A DNA stretch of 5,403 bases from Oligoflexus sp. (GCA_030151925.1 JASLCY010000588.1:1-5403); one strand, 5' to 3'. Shown: positions 1 to 5,403, numbered from the stretch's first letter. Numbers and translations are program-made. Notes: generated from the sequence alone by a model not told the origin.

Positions 1-64
1 AGAAACTTTCGCACGTCCTGCTTTCATACTAACACAATTTTTTCGCTCTTCGCCTGTTTAAGAT

Positions 65-85
65 CCGGTTCCTCGGGCCGGTTTT
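65..85 (+). terminator. possible weak intrinsic terminator upstream of the esterase
   Basis: Bases 65-71 can pair with 75-81 (seven pairs, two of them G-U) around a three-base CTC loop, followed by four T residues at 82-85. This resembles a short rho-independent terminator for something read rightwards from outside the window. Frame 2 is open from the left edge to a TAA at 59-61, just before the hairpin, and could be the tail of such a gene. However, its third codon positions are A/T-rich, unlike the neighbours, so I do not call a gene. The stem is short and the T-run minimal. I find no convincing sigma-70 promoter for the esterase in 86-177, although a TTCACA sits at 100-105 without a matching -10. 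Confidence 0.3.
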
Positions 86-177
86 CATGTGACCTTCCAT
101 TCACAAATTTATGGCGGAAATCAACGCACGCTGTTACAAAATCCCAGCAAACCTAAGCAGGGAAAGGCGAACGCCCT

Positions 178-885
178 ATGAATGCATGTACTTTTCAACG
201 CATAGCGGATGTCGACAACCTCATGCGCAAGACGCCGGGCAACAAACGTTGCATTGTTTTGCTTCATGGTTTCGGCGCGAATTTCGCCGATCTCACGGGG
301 CTGGCGGACATCATCGATCCGAGCGAGAGCTGGGATTGGTATTTTCCGAATGCGCCTCTGGAAGTGCCGATTGCCCCAGGGTACGCCGGTCGGGCCTGGT
401 TCCCGATCGATATGCAGAAATTAGAGCAAGCCCTTATGCGGGGCGAACTCCGTCCCTTCCGGAACGAAATTCCGCTTGGCTTCGATCAGGCCTCTCTGCT
501 GCTCGAAGGTCTCGTGAAGGAGCTGCGCGCGACCTACGATCAGGTCGTCGTCGGCGGCTTCAGCCAGGGTTCGATGGTGAGCCTGGATTTCGCTTTGCGC
601 ACGGCCCAGCCCCTGCTCGGCGTCCTGCTCCTCTCGAGCAACATCGTCGCCGCGGCCCGCTGGGAGCAAGCGCTCAAAACACGAAAAGCCGAGAATCAAA
701 AACCGTTCAAGATTTTCCAATCCCATGGCCGTTTCGATAACGTCTTGCCCGTCGACGGCGCGACCGAACTCTCGCGTTTCCTGAGCGACTATCAGATGCC
801 CGTGGAGTTCGTGCCCTTCAACGGCGGCCACGAGATCCCCTACCCCGTTTTGGAAAAAGCCAAAATATTCCTCGCGGGGCTCTGA
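178..885 (+). CDS. phospholipase/carboxylesterase-family alpha/beta hydrolase (COG0400/YpfH-like)
   Basis: This 235-residue protein is a probable cytosolic serine esterase of the Abhydrolase_2 (phospholipase/carboxylesterase) family, which hydrolyses carboxylic or thioester bonds of small acyl substrates; the actual substrate cannot be read from sequence. Visible features are the oxyanion-side 'LLHGFGAN' (residues 28-35), 'FPNAP' (56-60), 'GRAWFPID' (71-78), the nucleophile elbow GFSQGS with Ser129, Asp187 in 'HGRFDNVLP', and His218 in 'GGHEIP'. The triad is therefore complete and in family order and spacing. Length is normal for the family, and I see no signal peptide or membrane segment. 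The ATG at 178 is preceded by purine-rich AGGG/AAGG at 159-167, a modest ribosome binding site. The next in-frame ATG (223) lacks one and lies close to the first core strand. The gene is followed after 101 nt by the kinase-like gene on the same strand, so co-transcription is possible. Confidence 0.9.
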   Translation: MNACTFQRIADVDNLMRKTPGNKRCIVLLHGFGANFADLTGLADIIDPSESWDWYFPNAPLEVPIAPGYAGRAWFPIDMQKLEQALMRGELRPFRNEIPLGFDQASLLLEGLVKELRATYDQVVVGGFSQGSMVSLDFALRTAQPLLGVLLLSSNIVAAARWEQALKTRKAENQKPFKIFQSHGRFDNVLPVDGATELSRFLSDYQMPVEFVPFNGGHEIPYPVLEKAKIFLAGL

Positions 886-916
886 TATCGAGCCCTTAAA
901 GGCGAACGCCGGGCTC
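877..916 (+). promoter_or_regulatory. three mutually complementary segments after the esterase stop (alternative hairpins)
   Basis: GGGCTC occurs at 877-882 and again at 911-916, with its reverse complement GAGCCC at 890-895. The middle copy can pair with either flank. With the left copy it gives a 6-bp stem and a 7-nt loop that contains the esterase TGA (883-885). With the right copy it gives a stem extended by GGC/GCC (901-903 with 908-910), with a 5-nt bulge at 896-900. The two structures exclude each other. Neither is followed by a T-run, so neither looks like an ordinary intrinsic terminator. The element could act in mRNA 3'-end stability or as a switch between the two genes; a regulatory role is inference only. 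Confidence 0.3.
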
Positions 917-940
917 TCGTCCCAGTCAAAGTCTACAGTT

Positions 941-982
941 TTCTCCTGAGGTGTCGATAGCTTAGCGATACTTTCAGGAGGG
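941..982 (+). promoter_or_regulatory. hairpin that would sequester the kinase-like gene's ribosome binding site
   Basis: CTCCTGA at 943-949 is the exact reverse complement of TCAGGAG at 974-980, and the latter contains most of the Shine-Dalgarno sequence for the GTG start at 987. Pairing continues inward: 951-956 pairs with 966-971 (one G-U pair), G950 can pair with T973, T972 is a bulge, and 957-965 forms a 9-nt loop. It continues outward by G-U pairs 941/982 and 942/981. The full stem is about 16 pairs. In mRNA this would mask the ribosome binding site, as in known translational control elements such as RNA thermometers and anti-SD leaders. A DNA-level operator is the alternative reading. 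The pairing is direct observation; the control function is inference. Confidence 0.45.
976..981 (+). promoter_or_regulatory. consensus Shine-Dalgarno fixing the GTG start at 987
   Basis: AGGAGG lies five bases before the GTG at 987. The kinase-like reading frame is closed upstream by an in-frame TAG at 963-965, and no ATG occurs between that stop and the GTG. The first in-frame ATG is at codon 84, after both membrane helices. The GTG is therefore the only sensible start. Confidence 0.8.
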
Positions 983-986
983 CCCC

Positions 987-2024
987 GTGCCACCTCTCTA
1001 CAGCCGCATCACACTGCGTTATATCCTCCAGACCCTGCTTCTCTGCAGCGTCCTGGCGATAACCTTCGGCCTGATCTATGCGGAGATCCACAAAGAGACG
1101 GAATCCGCCGCGGTGCGCTGGGGTTTCGGCTTCCTCAGCGTGCTCACGATAGGCGTCTCCCTCAGCCTGCACGCGCACTACGTTCTGATTCGCCCGCTCC
1201 ATAAACTGCGCAGCACCCTCAAGGAGCTCGATACGATGGCCCTCGCCCCGCAGGAGCTCGTGGTCTACAAAGCGAGCGATCTCGAATGCGAGTTCGCCGA
1301 GATCGAGTCTCTCTTCCACGAGGTCCTCAACAAGCTCCAGTATCGTCATCGCGAAGTGACCCTGACGAAGGGCAAGCTGAACAACCACAAATTCATAGCC
1401 ATGGGTGAGATGGCAGCGGGCATCGCCCACGAGATCAACAACCCTCTGGCGATCCTCGTCGGGCGCTCAGAGCAGCTTCGAGCGACCATGGAGAAGGACG
1501 GCCTCCTCACGCCTCGTTACGAAAGCATACTGGGCAGCCTGGAAAAAACGCTGTTCCGCATTCAGGATGCGGTCCTCGACCTGGAGAGCCTCGCTTCGAT
1601 CCCGACCTCCGAGGACACCGTGCGCGTGATCCACCTCAGCCGCCTCATGAAACGCATGAGCAAGGTGGTGAGCAATCGCGCGCAGACCCAGGAGATCACG
1701 TTCGATTGCGAGCTGGCGCTCGATCTCGAGATCGAAGGGCGCGAAGTGGATCTGAGCCAGGCCCTGCTCTTCCTCCTCGAAGCCGCGACGGACGCGGCGG
1801 CCTCGGCTCCGGAGAAGTCCGTGATCCTCAGGCTGCGCCAGGACGCGAGCGGCGGCTGCGAAATCATCATCGCTTCGAGCGGCGTGATCGCTCCCGAAAG
1901 CCTCGGGATGAATCTCGCCAAATCGGTTGTGGCCTCTCTCGATGGAAACATCGGTTGGGAAACAAATCACGCCGATACGACAGTACGAATCCGTCTTCCC
2001 CTGAAGCAGGCGAACGCAGCGTAA
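987..2024 (+). CDS. membrane histidine-kinase-like protein with degenerate ATP-binding domain
   Basis: This 345-residue inner-membrane protein has the layout of a two-component sensor kinase. Two hydrophobic helices (about residues 9-31 and 45-68) enclose only about 13 extracytoplasmic residues, so there is no periplasmic sensor domain. A HAMP-like linker with 'RPLHKL' (69-74) and a helical, charged stretch lead to the H-box 'AAGIAHEINNPLAIL' with phospho-acceptor His148. The C-terminal part should be the HATPase_c domain, but its key residues are changed. The N-box region 257-270 reads QALLFLLEAATDA where QxLLNLLxNAxDA is expected, so both Asn are lost (Phe262, Ala266). The G1 Asp becomes Ser297 and the second Gly is missing. 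G2 keeps only one Gly (307). The final 'TTVRIRLPL' strand is preserved. No response regulator is adjacent. It may be a pseudokinase, a phosphotransfer partner or a very divergent kinase. The gene ends one base from the convergent Nudix gene. Confidence 0.85.
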   Translation: MPPLYSRITLRYILQTLLLCSVLAITFGLIYAEIHKETESAAVRWGFGFLSVLTIGVSLSLHAHYVLIRPLHKLRSTLKELDTMALAPQELVVYKASDLECEFAEIESLFHEVLNKLQYRHREVTLTKGKLNNHKFIAMGEMAAGIAHEINNPLAILVGRSEQLRATMEKDGLLTPRYESILGSLEKTLFRIQDAVLDLESLASIPTSEDTVRVIHLSRLMKRMSKVVSNRAQTQEITFDCELALDLEIEGREVDLSQALLFLLEAATDAAASAPEKSVILRLRQDASGGCEIIIASSGVIAPESLGMNLAKSVVASLDGNIGWETNHADTTVRIRLPLKQANAA

Positions 2025-2025
2025 G

Positions 2026-2442
2026 TCACGCCCACCAAGCGGTATCCTCCACCGCCCTCTCGCGCAAGAGCTCCAGGATCGCCACATCCGCGTCACACCA
2101 TTCCAGCTGCTCGAACTCCGCGGCTGTAAGCCAGCGGAAAGCCTTGTGCTCGCTCAACACGAAATCATCGCTCAAAAGCGTACACAGAATAGGTTTCAGT
2201 TCGATCACTTTCTGGTTCTGCTCGTGCCTGCAAGAGCGTAGAATACCTCGAACCGAGACGCGCGCCGCCAATTCCTCGAGCAACTCCCGGTGAAGGGCCT
2301 GAATGAGGGTTTCGCCCGCCTCGATCTTGCCGCCTGGGAATTCCCAGCGCAAAGGCTCGCGCATCGACTCGGAGCGCTGGCAGGCGAGATAAAGATCGCC
2401 GCGACGAACGACGGCACAGACGACCGGGATACGAGGCATCAT
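2026..2442 (-). CDS. MutT-like Nudix hydrolase
   Basis: This is a 138-residue Nudix (NUDT/MutT) family pyrophosphohydrolase. Its overall layout, 'VVCAVVRRGDLYLACQR' then 'WEFPGGKIEAGET', matches MutT-type enzymes that clean 8-oxo-(d)GTP or related nucleotides. The specificity is inferred from family resemblance and not proven. The Nudix box GX5EX7REUXEEXGU is nearly complete: Gly38, Glu44, Arg52-Glu53 and the metal-binding Glu56-Glu57, counted from the start chosen here. The late Gly is Ala59. Start choice: a GGAG (complement of 2448-2451) lies five bases before the ATG at 2442 and eight before the adjacent ATG at 2439; either may be used. An upstream in-frame GTG at 2472 would add 10 residues (including three Cys) that the family does not need. 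The gene is convergent with the kinase-like gene (one base between stops) and divergent from the PLP-enzyme gene with overlapping start codons. Confidence 0.88.
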   Translation of the reverse strand: MMPRIPVVCAVVRRGDLYLACQRSESMREPLRWEFPGGKIEAGETLIQALHRELLEELAARVSVRGILRSCRHEQNQKVIELKPILCTLLSDDFVLSEHKAFRWLTAAEFEQLEWCDADVAILELLRERAVEDTAWWA

Positions 2443-2451
2443 GAGCACTCC
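2433..2451. promoter_or_regulatory. overlapping divergent translation starts with interleaved ribosome binding sites
   Basis: The rightward ATG (2441-2443) and the leftward ATG (2442-2440) share the palindrome CATG at 2440-2443. The rightward gene's likely Shine-Dalgarno, GAGG at 2433-2436, falls in codons 3-4 of the Nudix gene. The leftward gene's GGAG, the complement of 2448-2451, falls in codons 3-4 of the PLP-enzyme gene. If the Nudix protein instead starts at 2439, the genes are separated by one base. Either way there is no intergenic DNA, and the 5' ends of the two mRNAs must be complementary. Confidence 0.6.
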
Positions 2452-4618
2452 GCAGGACATGCAGGCTAACACTAAAGACTATCAAGGCCACGAAGTGAAT
2501 ACCCTACCCCATCTCGCGACGCTATTGCAAAAAAACCTCGCGCCGCTCGCGGTGGAGGAAGCCCTGGGAAAACCTTCGCGTTTCGCCGACGCCGAAGCCA
2601 AACTCAACTGGCTCCGCGCGAATAAGGTCGGCCGCCTGACCTTGATCCCGGTCCCGAACCAAGGCGCGGCCTTAGGCCTGGCCGTCCACGCACCGGCTTA
2701 CCGCAGCATGCTCCACCTCGATTACACGGCCTCGGCCCAAGGCCTCGAGGCCATCGAGCGCTACCTCTCCGAGTGCCTCTGCACCTATGCGAACACGCAC
2801 ACCGAGACCTCCGCGACCGGACGTTATTCGACCCAGCGTTTCCATCGGGCGATCGACAGCATCAGGGAGCACGTCGGCGCCGGCGACGAGAGCTTCGTCG
2901 TCCCCTCCGGCTACGGCGCCACGGGCGCGATAGAGAAGGTGCAGAAGATCCTCGGCATCTACCTCTCGCCGAAGGGCCAGACGCTGCTCGCCGAGAAGCT
3001 CGGCATCGACGTGAAAGCGATGATGGCCGAGAAGGTCGTCGTGTTCGTCGGGCCTTACGAGCATCATTCCAACGACGTGTCGTGGCAGGACTCGGCGCTT
3101 TGCCACTTCGTGCGGATCAAGGCCCTGCGGCAAGGCCCCAACGTCAACGACATCGATCTCCGGGATCTCGAGGAGCAGCTCGCGCGCTATCCGAGCCACA
3201 TCAAGATCGGCTCCTTCTCCGCGGCCTCCAACGTCACCGGTTTCCGCAGCGATCTGAAGAAGCTGGGCGAAGTGCTGCATAAGCACGACGCGATGTTCTT
3301 CGTCGATTACGCGGCCTGCAGCCCTTATGCGGACATCGACATGCAGCGCGACGGCATCGACGCGCTCTACCTGTCGGTGCATAAGAACCTCGGCGGCTCG
3401 AACCTCGGTTTCCTCGTCGGCCGCAAGGGCATCTACGATGGGAAAGCCCATCCTTCGTTCGGCGGCGGCGGCACGGTCGCGGCCGTGACGCCCTGGGAGT
3501 ATTACTTCCACGAATCGATCGAAGAACGGGAATCGGCCGGCACGCCCGCGATTCGCCAGACGTGGCAAGCGGCCCTTTCGTTCCAGATCAAGGATTGGCT
3601 GGGCCGCGAAACGATCGATCGCCGCGAGCACGCGCTCTGCAGCGACCTCATGGAATTCTTCGCGCGGCATCCGCGCCTGCAATTGCTGGGGAACAGCGAT
3701 CCCGGCAAACGTTACCCGATCTTCTCGTTCCTCGTGAACCACGGCAAACGGAAATTCCACCACACCTACGTCGCGGTCCTGCTCAACGATTTCTTCGGCA
3801 TCCAGGCCCGTTCCGGCTGCGCGTGCGCCGGACCCTTCGGCCACGAGCTCCTCCATATCGAACGCGACCAGTCCAGCAAATACGTGGACCTGATCCTGCA
3901 GGTCCTCAACGGCTTCAAACCCGGTTGGACCCGAATCGGCCTGCATTACACGCTGAGCTCCGAGGAGATCCTTTACACGAAGAAGGCATTGTCGGCGATC
4001 GCCTGGTTCGGCGCGCTCTTCATGAGGTTCTATGCGTTCGATCCCTACACCGGGGACTGGACGCACGAGAACGCGGTGCAGGAACCGCTCCGTTTTGATT
4101 TCGACGAAGTCCTGAGGATAGCGGACGGCGGACGCCTCCTGCCGAAATTGAAGGACGAGCAGGCGCTGTACCGGAGCTTTAAGAACCAGCTGGAGGAATT
4201 CTACGCCTTCGCCGCCGCGCGCATCGCGGAGCTGGCGCTCGAGGCCTCGCCCCAGACCTTCAGCCCGGAGACCGGGGATAAACTTGCCGCCGGCTTCTAC
4301 CCGCTCGTCCGCGAGCATATCGAAACGCTCGCGACCGACGAGCGGAAGCTGCTCGAGGCGATCACCGATCACGCCTGCGCGACTCTGATTCCTGCGGGGA
4401 CGGAGACCGGCGAATGCCGTCTGAAGCTCGGCAGGATGATGCAGGCTATCCTCAGCGCCCCGGAAGAGACGCCCGAGCTCTTCGAGACCTTCCCCGAGAT
4501 CGAGCCCGGCATCGCGTTCTTCTACGTGAGCCGCGGGAAACTCACGCGCTCCATTCGCCTGCTGGAAGGCAAGAAGGGCTGCCGCTCCTGCGAAGCCCTG
4601 CTCGATTATCAGATCTAG
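2441..4618 (+). CDS. class V PLP-dependent enzyme (cysteine desulfurase/selenocysteine lyase superfamily) with C-terminal extension
   Basis: This 725-residue, probably cytosolic protein has a fold-type I aminotransferase class V domain over about residues 20-545. Visible landmarks in SufS order are: 'LDYTAS' (93-98); the phosphate-loop-like 'PSGYGATGAIEKV' (155-167); 'EHHSN' with His208 to stack on PLP; 'FFVDYAA' with Asp289; the Schiff-base Lys315 in 'LSVHKNLGG'; 'AGTPAIR' (366-372); and 'ARSGCACAGPFGHELL' (456-471). In the last motif Arg457 would bind the substrate carboxylate and Cys462 falls where SufS has its persulfide Cys. This suggests a desulfurase-like reaction, but no Suf/Isc partner is adjacent and the substrate is unknown. 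Residues 560-725 are a charged, mostly helical extension of unknown function ending in CRSC (714-717). SufS-type enzymes are near 400 residues, so this protein is much longer. The start at 2441 has GAGG four bases upstream; the ATG at 2459 has AGGA only one base away and is less likely. Confidence 0.88.
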   Translation: MSTPQDMQANTKDYQGHEVNTLPHLATLLQKNLAPLAVEEALGKPSRFADAEAKLNWLRANKVGRLTLIPVPNQGAALGLAVHAPAYRSMLHLDYTASAQGLEAIERYLSECLCTYANTHTETSATGRYSTQRFHRAIDSIREHVGAGDESFVVPSGYGATGAIEKVQKILGIYLSPKGQTLLAEKLGIDVKAMMAEKVVVFVGPYEHHSNDVSWQDSALCHFVRIKALRQGPNVNDIDLRDLEEQLARYPSHIKIGSFSAASNVTGFRSDLKKLGEVLHKHDAMFFVDYAACSPYADIDMQRDGIDALYLSVHKNLGGSNLGFLVGRKGIYDGKAHPSFGGGGTVAAVTPWEYYFHESIEERESAGTPAIRQTWQAALSFQIKDWLGRETIDRREHALCSDLMEFFARHPRLQLLGNSDPGKRYPIFSFLVNHGKRKFHHTYVAVLLNDFFGIQARSGCACAGPFGHELLHIERDQSSKYVDLILQVLNGFKPGWTRIGLHYTLSSEEILYTKKALSAIAWFGALFMRFYAFDPYTGDWTHENAVQEPLRFDFDEVLRIADGGRLLPKLKDEQALYRSFKNQLEEFYAFAAARIAELALEASPQTFSPETGDKLAAGFYPLVREHIETLATDERKLLEAITDHACATLIPAGTETGECRLKLGRMMQAILSAPEETPELFETFPEIEPGIAFFYVSRGKLTRSIRLLEGKKGCRSCEALLDYQI
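2471..2499 (-). promoter_or_regulatory. candidate promoter for the Nudix gene, inside the PLP-enzyme reading frame
   Basis: Read on the minus strand, TTCACT (2499-2494) and TTTAGT (2476-2471) each match the sigma-70 -35 and -10 consensus at four of six positions, with exactly 17 bases between them. Transcription would start near 2464, leaving roughly 22 nt of leader that includes the GGAG. The stretch is visibly more A/T-rich than the rest of the PLP-enzyme gene. A weaker rightward pair, TCGACT (2364-2369) and GATAAA (2388-2393) with 18 bases between, lies within the Nudix gene and could serve the PLP enzyme. Both are consensus matches only. Confidence 0.25.
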
Positions 4619-5403
4619 GAAAGAGCGAAGATATCCTCGAGCACCGCGGCGACCCCATCCTCCTGATGGTGGGGCGCGATCCTGTCCGCGACCGCCTTGA
4701 TCTCGTCATCCGCGTTCGCCATCGCGATGCCGAGACCGGCCGCCGCGATCATTTCCAGGTCGTTCGCGCCGTCGCCGATCGCTATCGTATCCTCGAGCGC
4801 GATGCCGAGATGCTTGCATACGGCTTTCATCGCCAGGCCCTTATTGGAATCGAAGCTGCTGATCTCGATCCAGGGATACTGCTTGAAATAGGTGAAATGC
4901 ACGTCTTTCGCGTATTTTTCCTGGAGCAGGCGGTAGAGCTCGGGCCTATGCGTGTGCGAATGCACCATGATCGAGAGCACGGGGGCGTCGGGGATATGGT
5001 CGAAATCGAAGGAGCCGGGCTCCTTCCCGTACATGCCGATGAACTCTTGCACTTCCTCGTCGCGCCTCAGGGCGAAGAAGCCTTCGGCCTCGTCGACGAG
5101 GATGTTGGCGATGCCTTCGAGCCCGCGGCAGGTCTCGAGTATGCTGTGCACGGTCTCGAAGGGGATGGTGTTGGCGACGAGGACTTCCCCGTAGACCGAT
5201 CGATGGGCCATCGATCCCGAGAGGGAGATCGCCGGATCCTTCGAATGGATCGCGCCGACCGTCGCCCGGATGGATTCGATCGGACGGCCGGTCGCGAAGA
5301 CGACGCGAACGTCCTGGGCCGCAAGCCTTTGGATCACCGCGGCGTTGCGTGGGCTCACCGTCGCGTCGCGCTTCAGGTAGGTCCCGTCGAGATCGATGAA
5401 AAC
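4615..5403 (-). CDS. Cof-type HAD-IIB family phosphatase (5' end beyond window)
   Basis: The frame stays open to the right edge, and its first visible residues, VFIDLDGTYL, form HAD motif I with nucleophile Asp4 and acid/base Asp6, counted from the window edge. The true start is therefore outside by only a few codons; the GTG at 5358 would cut off motif I and is not the start. Motif II Thr38 ('FATGRP'), motif III Lys188 ('SNKGLAMKAV') and motif IV 'GDGANDLEM' (Asp211, Asp215) are all present. The stretch between motifs II and III is the size of a C2 (type IIB) cap. The 262 visible residues are close to the usual family length of about 270. Such enzymes dephosphorylate sugar phosphates, nucleotides or cofactor phosphates; the substrate is not predictable here. 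The common 'NGA' after motif II reads 'SGS'. The TAG overlaps the stop of the convergent PLP-enzyme gene within CTAG at 4615-4618, and no terminator is visible between them. Confidence 0.92.
   Translation of the reverse strand, partial: VFIDLDGTYLKRDATVSPRNAAVIQRLAAQDVRVVFATGRPIESIRATVGAIHSKDPAISLSGSMAHRSVYGEVLVANTIPFETVHSILETCRGLEGIANILVDEAEGFFALRRDEEVQEFIGMYGKEPGSFDFDHIPDAPVLSIMVHSHTHRPELYRLLQEKYAKDVHFTYFKQYPWIEISSFDSNKGLAMKAVCKHLGIALEDTIAIGDGANDLEMIAAAGLGIAMANADDEIKAVADRIAPHHQEDGVAAVLEDIFALS

Noticed and set aside
1..27. Possible leftward gene starting with ATG at 27-25 and leaving the window
   Set aside because: Only nine codons are visible, with no Shine-Dalgarno in front of the ATG and no recognisable sequence.
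111..740. 209-codon rightward frame overlapping the esterase
   Set aside because: It is the shifted frame of the esterase with Arg/Ser/Gly-rich low-complexity translation, no family motif and no ribosome binding site; the esterase frame carries the full catalytic triad.
886..986. Sigma-70 promoter for the kinase-like gene in the intergenic gap
   Set aside because: TACAGT (934-939) and GATACT (967-972) are -10-like, but neither has a credible -35 at 16-18 bases, so co-transcription with the esterase or an alternative sigma factor is as likely.
1720..1735. 16-bp perfect palindrome TCGATCTCGAGATCGA inside the kinase-like gene
   Set aside because: It encodes ordinary Leu-Asp-Leu-Glu-Ile-Glu codons; CTCGAG/GATC-rich palindromes arise readily from the codon preferences of this genome.
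1467..2096. 209-codon leftward frame spanning the kinase-like gene and the end of the Nudix gene
   Set aside because: It is antisense to two well-supported genes, without motifs or a plausible start signal.
2672..4372. 566-codon open frame antisense to the PLP-enzyme gene
   Set aside because: It mirrors the G/C-rich third positions of the sense gene, shows no recognisable motif, is rich in Arg/Glu/Val/Asp from antisense codons, and the sense frame is clearly the catalytic protein.
5198..5216. 19-nt inverted repeat (9-bp arms, 1-nt centre) inside the HAD gene
   Set aside because: It lies in mid-coding sequence with no second copy seen in the window; most likely chance, although a genome-wide count of the motif would settle whether it is a recurrent site.

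Overview
This 5.4 kb window is a densely packed stretch of bacterial chromosome with five protein-coding genes, one of them cut by the right edge. Base composition is moderately to strongly G+C-rich with G/C-rich third codon positions. Shine-Dalgarno sites, a two-component-type kinase with a canonical 'MGEMAAGIAHEINNPLAIL'-like dimerisation box and a COG0400-type esterase fit a Gram-negative, proteobacterial or Bdellovibrionota-like organism. That placement is an inference and I cannot fix a genus. I see no rRNA, tRNA, CRISPR, insertion sequence, attachment site or origin.

Layout, left to right. Positions 1-177 are non-coding or hold the unrecognisable end of a neighbour, with a possible weak terminator hairpin at 65-85. 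At 178-885 (+) lies a serine alpha/beta-hydrolase of the phospholipase/carboxylesterase family with a complete Ser-Asp-His triad. A 101-nt gap (886-986) is rich in RNA secondary structure: three mutually complementary 6-nt segments just after the esterase stop, then a long imperfect hairpin that would bury the ribosome binding site of the next gene. At 987-2024 (+), starting with GTG, is a two-TM membrane histidine-kinase-like protein. Its phospho-acceptor box is intact but its ATP-binding N, G1 and G2 motifs are eroded. One base later, convergent, is a MutT-like Nudix hydrolase (2026-2442, -). Its start codon overlaps, head to head, the start codon of a 725-residue class V PLP enzyme of the cysteine-desulfurase superfamily (2441-4618, +). 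That gene's stop overlaps the stop of a convergent Cof-type HAD phosphatase (4615 to beyond 5403, -), whose first few codons are outside the window.

The genes do not form one obvious pathway. The esterase and kinase-like gene may be co-transcribed. The Nudix and PLP-enzyme genes are divergent with no intergenic DNA, so each must be transcribed from inside the other's reading frame or from further away. The most noteworthy points are the degenerate kinase domain together with the hairpin over its ribosome binding site, the overlapping divergent starts, and the roughly 165-residue C-terminal extension of the PLP enzyme ending in a CxxC motif. None of these proves a new system; all are concrete leads.
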